Positions 33,155-43,497 of a DNA stretch of 64,000 bases are shown piece by piece. Below the pieces are notes generated by a model that was not told where the DNA came from, did no database searches, and saw only the letters and a list, made by a program, of their open reading frames with translations. Each line of letters starts with the position of its first letter. The stretch's first letter is position 1. The translations under genes were made by a program, and so were the position numbers. Source of the DNA: Microbispora amethystogenes (GTDB taxonomy: Bacteria > Actinomycetota > Actinomycetes > Streptosporangiales > Streptosporangiaceae); the NCBI RefSeq assembly GCF_016863015.1, contig NZ_BOOB01000057.1, forward strand, positions 23,717-87,716, written 5' to 3'.

Positions 33155-35868
33155 GGCACCCCGAACTGCTCGGAGAGGAGACTCGTGTCCAGCATGACGG
33201 TGACGCCGTCGGCGTCATAGCCGATCGGGTCGTAGCCGTCGACGCTCAGCACCCGCCTGACTGCGGCCAGCACGCTTCGCAGCCGGGCAGCGGGCACCTG
33301 CGCGACCGCGGAGAGCGTCGTCTCATGCAGCCGCCCACCGCCGGCAAGCAGCGCGGCCAGCACGCTGCGAACCCGCTCATCGTCGGGGGCCGTCCGCCCG
33401 GCTCGCTCCCGCTGCTGGGCATAGAGCGGGGTGGTGAGCAACTCGTCGATGAATCGCTCAGCGGGAGGCCGCGGCGCCGGCACCGCGAGCGGGGCCAGCT
33501 CTTCGAAGGAGAGCAACTCCTCCTGGTTCTCCGGAGACTTCGAGGATCTGGTTCCCTGAGCTTTCCGCGGACTCGCGGGGGCCGCGGCGAGCGCGACCGT
33601 GGTGTGCCACCAGGCGGGTTCCTGCGCTGGCGCGGGCCGCCAGCCTGCGATCTCGTCCACCGGAGCGGCGCTGAACACCGCGAACGGCACGGCGACCTCG
33701 GCAGCGGAGACGCCGCCGTGGTATCCGGCGCGTTTTCCGGTGTAACGGAGCTCCTCCCGCCAGGGCAGTATGGCCGCGCCGCCTCCGAGCATCACCCGGC
33801 GTCCCTCGATGGCGATCTCCCCTTCGCCGACAGGGCCACCGATCGGTCGCCACCGGGCCGACTCGGCGCCAGTGCCCGTCAGTGGCGTGCTGTCGCGTTC
33901 GATGACATGCCCGTGGTCACTGGTGAGGATCAGGGTGCGGCCGGTGGCTCTGGCAGCTTCGGTCAGTGCTTCCAGATGCTGGATCTGGGCGGGTGTCCAG
34001 GTCGTCCCTCCCGGGTCCATTTTGTCGAGGGCATCGTCGATCGTGTTCAAAACTACGCCCACCACGCGAGCCTCGCCTTCAACGGCACTGCGCACCGCCG
34101 GATGAAGGGAGTGGCCCCCGGGAGCACGCAGTTCGTCCTTGTGGAACAGTCGGGCCGCCGGGTCGCCTACGGCGGCCGCGAACCCGGACTTCTCCTCATG
34201 CTGGCCGCCGGTCCGAAGCGTCCCGGTCAGCAGGCTGGTCCTGCAGGCCTCGGTGACGGTAGGCAACGGGGGCAGCAGCACCCGTCGGTGGCCCACCGTG
34301 GAGTCGATCAGCTCGATCCACCGGCTGCCCACCAGCTCGGCCGCCAGCTCAGCGAGAACCCCGGCCGACATGCCGTCCAGGACGATCAGCAGCGACCGGC
34401 CGAGCGGCCGGACCAGAGCCGACAACGCCGACTCGATCGGCACCAAGGTGCCGGGCGGTGAATCGGCGGCGACCACGGTCGCCAGATGGCGGGCGAGCAC
34501 TTGATCCCGTGCATCCCGCCGAGCCGCAACCGCCTCCAGCAGCGACCGGTAGGCCTTGCCGACCTGCTCGTCGGGGTCGCCACCCCAGACATCCGCGAAC
34601 GCCCATTCGGCGTAGGCGCCGATTTTGATCTGATGGTGCAGGGCGTCGGCGAGCGTGGACGCGGGCTCGTCCGGAACTGCGAGCGACCGGAGCAGCCGGA
34701 GCGCCATCTGGGCCACCACGGCTCGGCGTTCCTGCCCCATCCCGCGCTGGGCCAGCTCATGCGCCGCAAGCTGTGTGTACGCCTGCTCGGCCCGGTCCAG
34801 CTCGGCAGGTCCCGGGACGGGCAGCGCATCCCGTACGGCTTTCGCGAACTCCCGCAGCCGGATGGCGTAGGCGCCGGGCAGCAGCGTGGAACGGGCGATC
34901 AGCGCTCCGGCGTTGAACGCGCGAAGCAGCCCTTCGGCCCGTTCAAGCAGGCCGTCCGGTTGGTTCAGCTGGGCGATGGCCGCTTCCGCCGCACGAGCCC
35001 AGGTCCGTGCCTGGTCGCCGGGCAGATCGGCGCCGCCAAGCCTGGCACGGAGCAGGCCCCGGGCTTCACCGACGGACTGGAGGCTGGTCTTGCCCTCCGG
35101 CCACAACAGCCCGGCGGCGAGCGCGAGCGGTAGCGCGTCACCTCCGTGCCCAGCCGCCGCGGCCCGCAGCGTCCACGCTCCGGCGGGTCCGGTGACGTCC
35201 CCCAGCCAGCCGGCCAGCCCTTCTCGGACGTCGGTGGGAAGCGCGGCAAAGCCGGCCATCGCCGTCGGGTCGAGCGACCACCGAAGGAGCCCGGTCGCGT
35301 CCGGGTGCCCAGGGGTGAGGTACGGCTCACCGTCCGGCCGGGAACCGAAAAGCACCGAGGCGAGGTGCCCGAGCGCGTGCTCACGCGTGAGCGCGCCGCC
35401 GGGCGCGGGCGGCCAGCCTGAACCAGCAGGCTCCCACCTTGCCAGCGCCGCGGCGGCCCAGTCCTCCGCCAGCAGTAGCGGATCGATCGTCCGTGCAGCG
35501 AATGACTGTTTGAGCAGGTCCCACGGCTTCAGCGGGATCAGCATGCCGCGCGCCAAATGGGTGAGCAGTCCGAGCCCGAGGTCGGCGGCGTCCATGTCAG
35601 TGAGGACCACCAGATATCCAGGCTTTCCCCGATGGGCGATGAGCTCTTCCCGGATGGCCAGCGCGGAGGGACAGGCCCTGACCTGGACGACGGTCTCGCC
35701 GCCAGCCCCCTCCAGGGGAAACGACGGCTCTCCCGTCCACTCGGGGCGTGCATGGATGCCGATCACGCGTTTCGGCTGGCTGGACTGTGCAATCCGGCTG
35801 ACGATGCCGCGTATCGCCGGCAGCGTTGCGGCGGCGAGACGGGTCCCGATCAGGGACGTCTCGGTCAT
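33145..35868 (-). CDS. pglZ: BREX-2 alkaline-phosphatase-superfamily protein PglZ
   Basis: 907 residues from ATG 35868, chosen because it overlaps the pglY stop as ATGA. The PglZ domain (about 470-730) carries alkaline phosphatase superfamily metal sites: LLIVLDGMSAGV, SLLTGTLRTGGQ and LILTSDHGHVIERDS. The long N-terminus is helical, with WAPE-like repeats of Leu/Ala-rich segments; the C-terminus ends with a winged-helix-like stretch (HETTLSAVAQVPAARLRSVLAAVRRVL). PglZ is the hallmark of all BREX systems and is needed for phage resistance; in the Pgl system of Streptomyces coelicolor it is one of four essential parts. Complete gene. Confidence 0.93.
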   Translation of the reverse strand: MTETSLIGTRLAAATLPAIRGIVSRIAQSSQPKRVIGIHARPEWTGEPSFPLEGAGGETVVQVRACPSALAIREELIAHRGKPGYLVVLTDMDAADLGLGLLTHLARGMLIPLKPWDLLKQSFAARTIDPLLLAEDWAAAALARWEPAGSGWPPAPGGALTREHALGHLASVLFGSRPDGEPYLTPGHPDATGLLRWSLDPTAMAGFAALPTDVREGLAGWLGDVTGPAGAWTLRAAAAGHGGDALPLALAAGLLWPEGKTSLQSVGEARGLLRARLGGADLPGDQARTWARAAEAAIAQLNQPDGLLERAEGLLRAFNAGALIARSTLLPGAYAIRLREFAKAVRDALPVPGPAELDRAEQAYTQLAAHELAQRGMGQERRAVVAQMALRLLRSLAVPDEPASTLADALHHQIKIGAYAEWAFADVWGGDPDEQVGKAYRSLLEAVAARRDARDQVLARHLATVVAADSPPGTLVPIESALSALVRPLGRSLLIVLDGMSAGVLAELAAELVGSRWIELIDSTVGHRRVLLPPLPTVTEACRTSLLTGTLRTGGQHEEKSGFAAAVGDPAARLFHKDELRAPGGHSLHPAVRSAVEGEARVVGVVLNTIDDALDKMDPGGTTWTPAQIQHLEALTEAARATGRTLILTSDHGHVIERDSTPLTGTGAESARWRPIGGPVGEGEIAIEGRRVMLGGGAAILPWREELRYTGKRAGYHGGVSAAEVAVPFAVFSAAPVDEIAGWRPAPAQEPAWWHTTVALAAAPASPRKAQGTRSSKSPENQEELLSFEELAPLAVPAPRPPAERFIDELLTTPLYAQQRERAGRTAPDDERVRSVLAALLAGGGRLHETTLSAVAQVPAARLRSVLAAVRRVLSVDGYDPIGYDADGVTVMLDTSLLSEQFGVPWR

Positions 35869-38800
35869 GGCTGCGTTACCTCCGTCGTGATCTGCCACGT
35901 GACGGTGATCTGCTTCCCGGGGTGCGCCTCAGCGAATGCCTTCAGGGCGCTGAGCGCATCGTCGATCGTGTCTGCGAACACCTTGACCGAACCCGAGGTG
36001 GACGAATCCGTACGGCCGGGAGGGATGACGATCGGGGGGTCAATGATCGGCGGGTCGGGGACGAGCCGGGCCAGGAGCTGCTGTGCCTGCCGTTTGGCGT
36101 CGGCGAGTGCCGGGGCGAGGGACGACTGTGTCTCCTGGTATGCGGCAACCACGCGGAGATGCTCCACGATGGTGGCGGCGGCCGGGTCGTAGGACGACCG
36201 GGTGGCGACCGCGCGCAACAGGTCCCAGTCCATCTGTTCCAGAGCGAATGCCGTGGCCCGGGCCGTCTTCAGCGACCGGGCCAGGGTCTCCGGTGCGGCG
36301 TCCAGCGCCGTCGTGGCCAGGCTGGTCACCAGGTCATAGGCCTCGGGCTCTGCGGCCAGGAAGGTGACCAGCGAGGCCGCGCTCTTTGCCAGGCCCAACC
36401 GGTCCACGGTGCCGTCGGTGGCGCGGTTGCCGGTGAGGCCGAGCTGGTCGCGGTGTGCGTCCAGCAGCGTGACCAGCTGCCGGGCCGGCTCCTGCAACGT
36501 CCTGGCCTGCTCGCGTACGGCTGTCGCCAACCTGTTGACCGTGGCGGCCGATCGGCGTTCGCCGGACGCCACCCCGAAGATCCGGTCGGCACGGTCGGAC
36601 GCGGCTCTCCAATGAGACTCGTCGGGCAGCCGGGGCAGTCGCAGTTCATAGGCGGCATCGATGCGGTCCACCGGCGGCCGGGGGACCGGTCCCTCCTCGC
36701 CGCGGAACCACTCACGGTCCTGCGCCAGCGCGAACGCCGCGACGACCAGGCCGCGAACGGCGTGGTCGAGGCCGCGTGCCTGCGGCTGGTCGAGCCAGGC
36801 GATCAGCTTGCCGACCCCGATGGACTGCTCCAGACCGTCCTGGGCAGCCAGCTGGGTGAAGTGCCGGCGCAACGGAAAGGTGTCCCCCGTCAGCAGGAAG
36901 GCGTTTTCTAGGGCCTCCCCGAGCTTCAACGGGTTGGCCACCTTCCTCAGGACTTCTCGATCCTTGGCCGCGACCGGGACCCGGCCGTGCTCGTCGGCCG
37001 CCGCGGCCTCCAGATACTCGAGCACGGTGGCGATGTCGCCGCGCCGCACCTCGGAGGGGAAGTGCGGGTGCGCGGGATACTGCGCGGACAGCATCTGGTC
37101 CAGCAGATGCGCCAGGCAGTCTGCGAGCCTGGCACCGACCGGCGCGCCGAGGTCGAGCTGCGGATCGAGCGACTTGTAGAAGGACAGGTGACCACGAGAG
37201 GAGTCGATGTCGGCTTCTTCACGCTCTGCCGCGCCGTACGCCTGCTGGATGACCTGGGCGAGCTTCGACTCCAGGGTGGTCTTCCGATTGTTGAGCAACG
37301 CCCGCGCCGCCGACCGGTCCTGCGGGGACAGATGGTTGGCGTTCTGCTCGAAACGGTCGTCGGAGGCGAGCAGGTAGCGCAGGCAGACCAGCTCGCCGAG
37401 GTCGTTCTCACGTTCCTTGGTGAAGAACGCAGGCACCCACACGACGGTACGGCTGCGCACGCCGCGGCTTTCCAGGTTCTCGATCCGGGCCAGATCGTCA
37501 TTGGGGCCGAAGTTCTGCTCATCGAACGGGAAGTCGATGACGAGTTTCCACCGGTCGCCCTCGGCGAGCAGCGCGGAGTCGGGCAGCTCGTCGGCGTTGC
37601 GGACGTTGCCATAGACGAGATCCACGGTGCGGCGGCTGCCGCGCCAGACGAACGAGTGCGTGTATCCGCCACCAAGGGTGTCGGCGGGGGCCGACGCGCC
37701 GAGCGAGGCGAAGACCAGGTGACGCAGGAGCTGCCGGCGCTCGCCGATGGTGTCCTGATTGCGCACCCGATCCAGCACGCTCTCGTAGTCGACGCCCGCG
37801 AGCTGGATCGTGATCAGCGGGTTCTTCGGGTCGTCGGAGAGGTGGATCTCGCTCACGCCCGACTGCGCGAGGTCCTTAAAGAGGGCGAGGACCTTTCCGG
37901 TTTCCTCGCCTGCCAGCCGGGTCCTGATCGTCCCGTGGTTCAGCGCGGCCAGCTTCTGTGCGGTGAGGGTGCGCAGCGCGGGCACGTTTGGCGCGATCGC
38001 GGCGAGCAGCGCGGTCTTCACCAGCCGGGCGTCGCTGACGAAGGCGTGCGTCCGCGCCAGGCCCTCGGCCTGGTCGGCGGTAAGCCGATGCCGGTCCAGC
38101 AGCCGCGGCAGCAGCTTCTCCTCAAACAGTGTCCGTGCGTTAGTGAAATGCTGCGCGATGTCGTCGGTCAGCGGCACCATTCCCGCGCTCATCAGCACGT
38201 CGTAGACGTCGCCGACCGGGATCAGGTCGTCCACCCGCAGTTCGTCCCGCCCGCGGCGGAGCAGCTCAGCCATGGTCCGCAGACCCGTGCGCTCCCGCTG
38301 TAGGAGGCTGGAGAGCGCGACCATGGTGGAGACCAGCGCCGGTGAGAACGGGTAGGTCCGGCGGAACGACACCTGGTCGGATGAATCGTCCAGTCCTTCC
38401 AGCAGCACGTTCCAGACCTTCGGCTCCCGCGTCACGTGCGCGAACGCCGCGTCCAGCGCCTCCCGGCCACCGGGCTTCGGGTCGAGCAGTCGCCGTTCCA
38501 CGATCAGCGGAAGGTTCCCGTCGGCAAGAACGATCTTGTTAAAGCGGTCCTCCCACCAGCGGAACGTTTGACTGGTGGCGTATCTCTCCGCGCCAGTGAA
38601 GTTCTCCCCGAGGAAGTCCTTAATGTCACGCTGCCGCGCGACGAACGACATCAGAGGAATCGGGCGCCTGCTGGATGCCGACTCCACCAGCTTGGAGAGT
38701 TTGGGTCCTTCACGGTTCACGAACGTCGTGTCGTTGCTGCGGGAGGCGAGCCAGAGCACCAGCTCGTCGATGAAGAGGACGACGCCATGGTAGCCAAGTC

Positions 38801-39563
38801 GGCGCGCGTGCCCGCTGACGACCTCCAGCCCCTCCTCCAGCGGGATGTAATCGGCTCCCCGGGTGAAGCTGGTGAAGTAGGAGTCGACCAGGGCCGTCAC
38901 CAGGGTGCCACGGGCCTCGTCACCGACCGGAGCATGCCTAGCCCGCTCGTAGGATGCGGCGTCCCACGAGGTGCTCAGGGTGCCCCAGCCGCCGGCAGCC
39001 CGGCTGATGAGGGACCGGAAGAAGACCTCGTCACCCTGGCGAGCCCGCATCCGGTCGGCATCCGCGAAGAGCCGGTCGGTGGTGTGCACCTCGGGCAGCG
39101 ACGCGTCCGGGTGGAGCTGGGCGATCTGTGAGACGTAGCCGCCGAGTACCGCCTCCTCCACCGTGGACGCGCCCATCAGGTGGTAGTTGAGGCAGAGCAG
39201 CTTTTTGCCGGCCAGCCAGCCGTCGTGCTTGTCGAGCACCGACTCCAGACCACGAAGCCCGCGGGCGTCCGGGTTGTGCTGGAGAATCGCGTTGAGCACC
39301 GCCATGAAGTGGCTCTTGCCGGAGCCGAACGAACCGTGAAGGAAGACGGCGTCGCTGACCCCCTTCTCCTGGGTCCCCCGGATATAACCGAGCGCCTGGT
39401 CGAAGCTCTGCGCCAGCTGCGGGGTGACCACGTAGCTATCGAGGGTCGCCTTGATGCGCGAGACGCCGTCGCTCAGTTTGAGCACGAAGTCGTTCGCGCT
39501 CAGCGACTCGGGGATCTCGATGACGTCCCTGAGTAGTGTCGCACCGTCGGGAGAAGCCGCCAT
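35865..39563 (-). CDS. pglY: BREX-2 ATPase PglY
   Basis: 1232 residues. Walker A HGSFGSGKS (76-84), Walker B HGVVLFIDELVLWLA, and large helical regions afterwards; near 520-790 it has a predicted DUF499-like core (ERYATSQTFRWWEDRFNKIVLADGN). PglY is the large BREX ATPase, equivalent to BrxC in type 1 systems, and is thought to act with PglZ and PglX. Its ATG follows the pglX stop by three bases and its stop overlaps pglZ as ATGA. The length is normal and no frameshift is seen. Confidence 0.92.
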   Translation of the reverse strand: MAASPDGATLLRDVIEIPESLSANDFVLKLSDGVSRIKATLDSYVVTPQLAQSFDQALGYIRGTQEKGVSDAVFLHGSFGSGKSHFMAVLNAILQHNPDARGLRGLESVLDKHDGWLAGKKLLCLNYHLMGASTVEEAVLGGYVSQIAQLHPDASLPEVHTTDRLFADADRMRARQGDEVFFRSLISRAAGGWGTLSTSWDAASYERARHAPVGDEARGTLVTALVDSYFTSFTRGADYIPLEEGLEVVSGHARRLGYHGVVLFIDELVLWLASRSNDTTFVNREGPKLSKLVESASSRRPIPLMSFVARQRDIKDFLGENFTGAERYATSQTFRWWEDRFNKIVLADGNLPLIVERRLLDPKPGGREALDAAFAHVTREPKVWNVLLEGLDDSSDQVSFRRTYPFSPALVSTMVALSSLLQRERTGLRTMAELLRRGRDELRVDDLIPVGDVYDVLMSAGMVPLTDDIAQHFTNARTLFEEKLLPRLLDRHRLTADQAEGLARTHAFVSDARLVKTALLAAIAPNVPALRTLTAQKLAALNHGTIRTRLAGEETGKVLALFKDLAQSGVSEIHLSDDPKNPLITIQLAGVDYESVLDRVRNQDTIGERRQLLRHLVFASLGASAPADTLGGGYTHSFVWRGSRRTVDLVYGNVRNADELPDSALLAEGDRWKLVIDFPFDEQNFGPNDDLARIENLESRGVRSRTVVWVPAFFTKERENDLGELVCLRYLLASDDRFEQNANHLSPQDRSAARALLNNRKTTLESKLAQVIQQAYGAAEREEADIDSSRGHLSFYKSLDPQLDLGAPVGARLADCLAHLLDQMLSAQYPAHPHFPSEVRRGDIATVLEYLEAAAADEHGRVPVAAKDREVLRKVANPLKLGEALENAFLLTGDTFPLRRHFTQLAAQDGLEQSIGVGKLIAWLDQPQARGLDHAVRGLVVAAFALAQDREWFRGEEGPVPRPPVDRIDAAYELRLPRLPDESHWRAASDRADRIFGVASGERRSAATVNRLATAVREQARTLQEPARQLVTLLDAHRDQLGLTGNRATDGTVDRLGLAKSAASLVTFLAAEPEAYDLVTSLATTALDAAPETLARSLKTARATAFALEQMDWDLLRAVATRSSYDPAAATIVEHLRVVAAYQETQSSLAPALADAKRQAQQLLARLVPDPPIIDPPIVIPPGRTDSSTSGSVKVFADTIDDALSALKAFAEAHPGKQITVTWQITTEVTQP

Positions 39564-39566
39564 GGG

Positions 39567-42500
39567 TCAGTTCCCCTTCTCAGCTGGCGGTTGGGCGTTC
39601 TTGGTGGTCTTTTTGCCTCTGCCGCCGCGAGTGGTCACGGTCGGCCTCCAGTCGGCCAGAGCGGACCGGGTCAGCCCGTGCTCGGCGAGCCGGTCCCGCA
39701 GCCAGGCGGAGAAGTACTCCGCGGGCACGTCACCGTTCTCTGCGTCGTACTCGTTGTGCCACTGGTGCAGCCACGGCTCCAGCTCAGCGACGCCCGCCAG
39801 CAGCGGGATCACCCGCTCGCCGCTGAGGCCGCGATCGGCGACCAGGTTCGCCAGCGCCGTCGCCTGCTGCAGGTGGTCCCAACCTGCCCAGCCGTAGACC
39901 GGGCTGGTGTCGCCGTCCCGCTCCGCGCCGGGGTAGCCGATGAAGCGCTCCTTGGCGACGTCGAGTTTGCCGCGGTGCCGCCAGAAGCCCGGGAGGAAGT
40001 CCGCGGAGCCGTACTTCGGCGGAGCCGGGATAGGCGCCGGCCGCTCCGCGTCGGAACCCGGGCCCGTCTTCGGGACCGGGATCTCCTCTTTCAACCAGCG
40101 CTCCTGGTGTCGCGCACGGGCCGCCTCCCAGGCGTCCTCCTGCCGCTGAAGCTCCCAGACCCGCTCCCACTCGGCCCGCTTGCGCAGCCCGCTCTCCTTG
40201 TAGCGGTACGCGGCGAGGAATGGCACCTGTTCGTCCTTTAGTAGGGCGGCGAGGCTCGCCGTCAGGTCGTAGTCGGGGCTCCCGACGTAGAGGTCGAGAA
40301 CCTGCCGGAAGTCGCCGTCGAGCCGGACCAGGTCGGCGAGCTGCGCCACGCTCAGCACCCGCGGGTCCCCATTCCTGTCGGACCACAGGCGCGGGTCTTC
40401 GAGTCGGTCCAGCAGCCACCCGCGCAGCGCCTCCGCCCGTGCTGTCTCGTATGGCTCCGCCGCCCAGCGTCGCTTACACTCCGGGCGCTCCACCAGGTGG
40501 AGCAGGGGCTTGTTCGCGATGAAGTCGATCCTCCGCCGGACCAGCTCCTTATACGCCTCCGGCCAGTGCGCCGGGTGGTTGGTGCGCATGGTCGAACCGT
40601 GCCGATCGAACCACGCGGTCTCCGTCTCCCCGGCATCGACCTGCCTGGCGAGGACGATCTCGAACGCCCGCTCGCCAAGGGCCAGACCCGGCAGGTCGTC
40701 CCCGCCGTAGGTGAGGTCTTCCTCCAGGATCCCGTAAAGCCGGTAGACCTCCCAGTCCAGCTCCTCCTGCACCGAGATCATCCGCGCCCGGATCTCCGCA
40801 TGCCGGTCCCGAGCTGTGTCGAGCGCCTTCCTGGTCGGTACGGCTCCCGCACACACGGCCGCCGGCGTCACCGAGGCCAACTCCCGGGCCAGCTCATTGA
40901 GAAGTCGTGCCCGCTCTTCGGGGAAGCTTGTTGGGAGGGGAAACTCCTGAAGCTTGGTTCCGGTGAACTCGTAGAAATTCTCCCAGGCGACGGTTGTTTG
41001 GCGAGCGCCCTTGTTGTCGACGGTGCTGCCCTTGTTGTGGCTGACCTGCTTGAGCCAGAAACAGGCAGTGGACGAGTTGAAAAGCCCCAATCGTCCAAGA
41101 TAGTCGGTCTTGCTTTTATCGGCCTTAAGCTGGATGAACGTTAAGGCTTGAGTCCCAAGAGTTCCGTCTGTTCGCAGAACGAAGTGAGGATGAGTCGAAA
41201 CGAGCCTCATTAGGATTCCGACGGGCGATCTCCATCGCTTCGGTGAGTACGCCGAATACTCATACCAGGGAAGGCCGCGATCCTTTTGTGTGCCACTGAG
41301 GCTTTTTCGGATTTCTAGAAGTCTACGATTGGGCCAAAGCGCCCGAATAACTGAGGGGGGAGGGAGTTGTCCCTCTATTGGATGCTCATGAGTGAAGGGA
41401 GCTGCCGTGCGATCAATGATGCTCCAGTCGCGGACGGTATCACCTTCGGCAAAGAATCCGATCCAGTCATTCGAGATTTTTCTGCGCCGCAAGGTTGGCA
41501 TTCCTAACAGGAATGCGTCATCTTCGCGCGTAACGCATAAGAAGCCGAAGTTATCAAGCTGATCTTTGAGGCGGAGAGTGGATCCTTCTTCGAGAAGATT
41601 CCGCAAATCTATAGCGCCACCACCGGTCAGGGACCACGGGTGAGTGGTGAGTCGGGCGCGCGGAAGATCGGTGACGGAGATGTAGGGCGTCTCGGTTCCG
41701 GGGTGATCGAGATGGTCGACGATGCAACGCCAAACTTTCCCGCGGCTCGGATCAGCGGGTTGGGACGGTTCACCTCGTACACCAAGGACGGCGCGCACCT
41801 CGGAATGTCGGTTTCGGTCGCGGTTCTTGCCGATCAGGATCACAGTGGGGGTGCCATGGCCGGGGATGTAGGCACCGGAAGTGTCGATGACGTGCGTGAG
41901 ATCAACCTTGGTGGCGAAGAGCTCCTCGATGACTTTTTTACCGAACTCGCGCTTCATGAATGAGTTAGCGGTGATCTGGCCGACGTAGCCAGGATCGACG
42001 TCATCCTTGACCGCGAGGCGGAAAAAGAGTTCGGCGAAGGGCACCGAGAGGGCGTACTGCCGATAGCAACTGGGAAAACGCTGCTTGTAAGCCTTGCTCA
42101 ACGTCGAATCGCTGACCTGGATGTAGGGCGGGTTGCCGACGACGACGTGGTACCGGCCGTAGTCGAGGATGCCGGGGAACTGGTCGAGGTCTTCCCAGCC
42201 GTACAGATGGTAGGCCAACGGATCGGCCTTTTCCGCCTTATCCTGGTCCTGCTTTTCGGCCCAGAGCAGGCCCTCGACGTTGAGCTCGGTCTGGCGACCG
42301 CCGGAGGTGCCGCCACCGTAGATGAGGGAGTCGCCGGTGCCGATGTTCAATCGGAGCTCTGGGGTATTGGGCGCGTCCAGTCGGGTCACACGGCAGGCGC
42401 GCAGCGCGGCGACCATCAGCCGAAACTTGGTGATCGCGGTCGCGGCAGGGTTGATGTCCACGCCGTGCACGCTGTCCAGCGCGCGCTGCACTCGAACCCG

Positions 42501-43295
42501 CGGGTCGGTGCCGGGCTCCAGCCGGACCCACTCCTCCAGCAGCCGGTCGAATGCGCCCAGCAGGAAGTGCCCTGACCCACACGTGGGATCGATCAGCTTC
42601 ATTTCGGCCAGGTCGAAACGTTCCAGAGCGGGGGTGAGGGTCTGGTCGAGGATGAACTCCTCCACGAAGACCGGAGTCTGGAGCAGCGCGAACTTCTCCC
42701 GGACGTGCTTCGAGAGATCCTGATAGAGGTCACCGAGGAACCGGGTGTCCAGGGTCTCGCTGTGGAAATCGTGCCTGAGGCGCACGCCATCGTCATCACG
42801 GCGCCGGAAGTCGTCGATGAGCGCGTCGGCGCGGTCCGCGGAGATGTCCCACCACCAGACGAAGTCGGTGTCGGGGAGAAGCGCGCGCCCGGCCCGAGTG
42901 GAGCGGAGCCAGCGGAACGCCTCGCGAAGCCACTCGCGGCCGTTGAGCCGCGGGTTGGCCGCGATCCACGCCTCCTGGGCGTCCGCTGCTTCGCTCGTCG
43001 CCCGCTGGTCCGCGTCCCGCGAGGCGATCCAACGGTGCCCGGTCAGGTCGTTGTCCTCGCAGAACCGGATGAACGCGCAGGCGATCACCCAAGAGCTGGC
43101 CGCCTGCTCGCACTGGTCGTTCAGCCAGGCGGTCGGGCCTTCCCCGGTCCGCTTGGTTGCGCGGGCGATGTCGTACATCTCGTCCAGCCGGGCCTTGAGC
43201 TCCGGCACGCTCTCGGATTGCTCCCGCAGGTCCGCCACCACAAGCTGAGCCTGCCGCTGGAGATCCCTTAACAGCTCGGCGGAGACAACCAACAC
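39567..43295 (-). CDS. pglX: BREX-2 adenine-specific DNA methyltransferase PglX
   Basis: 1242 residues from GTG 43295, preceded by GAAGAGGTG; the longer reading from 43334 has no ribosome site. AdoMet motif IDPTCGSGHFLL (235-246) and catalytic VVVGNPPYIQV (NPPY 388-391) make it a gamma-type N6-adenine methylase. Residues about 550-780 are the specificity (target-recognition) region and are encoded by DNA clearly poorer in GC (40950-41640) than the rest of the gene, a sign of domain exchange. It modifies host DNA so that unmodified phage is attacked. The 202-base gap to pglW upstream contains a possible promoter (43389-43419). Confidence 0.93.
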   Translation of the reverse strand: MLVVSAELLRDLQRQAQLVVADLREQSESVPELKARLDEMYDIARATKRTGEGPTAWLNDQCEQAASSWVIACAFIRFCEDNDLTGHRWIASRDADQRATSEAADAQEAWIAANPRLNGREWLREAFRWLRSTRAGRALLPDTDFVWWWDISADRADALIDDFRRRDDDGVRLRHDFHSETLDTRFLGDLYQDLSKHVREKFALLQTPVFVEEFILDQTLTPALERFDLAEMKLIDPTCGSGHFLLGAFDRLLEEWVRLEPGTDPRVRVQRALDSVHGVDINPAATAITKFRLMVAALRACRVTRLDAPNTPELRLNIGTGDSLIYGGGTSGGRQTELNVEGLLWAEKQDQDKAEKADPLAYHLYGWEDLDQFPGILDYGRYHVVVGNPPYIQVSDSTLSKAYKQRFPSCYRQYALSVPFAELFFRLAVKDDVDPGYVGQITANSFMKREFGKKVIEELFATKVDLTHVIDTSGAYIPGHGTPTVILIGKNRDRNRHSEVRAVLGVRGEPSQPADPSRGKVWRCIVDHLDHPGTETPYISVTDLPRARLTTHPWSLTGGGAIDLRNLLEEGSTLRLKDQLDNFGFLCVTREDDAFLLGMPTLRRRKISNDWIGFFAEGDTVRDWSIIDRTAAPFTHEHPIEGQLPPPSVIRALWPNRRLLEIRKSLSGTQKDRGLPWYEYSAYSPKRWRSPVGILMRLVSTHPHFVLRTDGTLGTQALTFIQLKADKSKTDYLGRLGLFNSSTACFWLKQVSHNKGSTVDNKGARQTTVAWENFYEFTGTKLQEFPLPTSFPEERARLLNELARELASVTPAAVCAGAVPTRKALDTARDRHAEIRARMISVQEELDWEVYRLYGILEEDLTYGGDDLPGLALGERAFEIVLARQVDAGETETAWFDRHGSTMRTNHPAHWPEAYKELVRRRIDFIANKPLLHLVERPECKRRWAAEPYETARAEALRGWLLDRLEDPRLWSDRNGDPRVLSVAQLADLVRLDGDFRQVLDLYVGSPDYDLTASLAALLKDEQVPFLAAYRYKESGLRKRAEWERVWELQRQEDAWEAARARHQERWLKEEIPVPKTGPGSDAERPAPIPAPPKYGSADFLPGFWRHRGKLDVAKERFIGYPGAERDGDTSPVYGWAGWDHLQQATALANLVADRGLSGERVIPLLAGVAELEPWLHQWHNEYDAENGDVPAEYFSAWLRDRLAEHGLTRSALADWRPTVTTRGGRGKKTTKNAQPPAEKGN

Positions 43296-43388
43296 CTGAC
43301 ACCTCTTCCGTAGCCATATTCGCTGACAGATCATCCCAGAGGGCAGTAAGTGCTCCTCAGCAGTGGCATGCCGTCAGCTAGATAACGA

Positions 43389-43419
43389 TATATAGGGGGT
43401 CGATCAGGCCTGAGCTCAA
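43389..43419 (-). promoter_or_regulatory. Candidate promoter for pglX
   Basis: Minus-strand TTGAGC (43419-43414), 19-base spacer, then TATATA (43394-43389), in an AT-rich island within GC-rich DNA, about 95 bases before the pglX GTG. The spacer is longer than ideal. If real, the last five BREX genes can be expressed without pglW. Confidence 0.3.
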
Positions 43420-43497
43420 CTTCGGGTTCTTCTGCGCATGTGGAGGCCACCGATCGAGCTTCGTGGCACGAAGGCGGCGACGGCTGAGTCCGGACGT

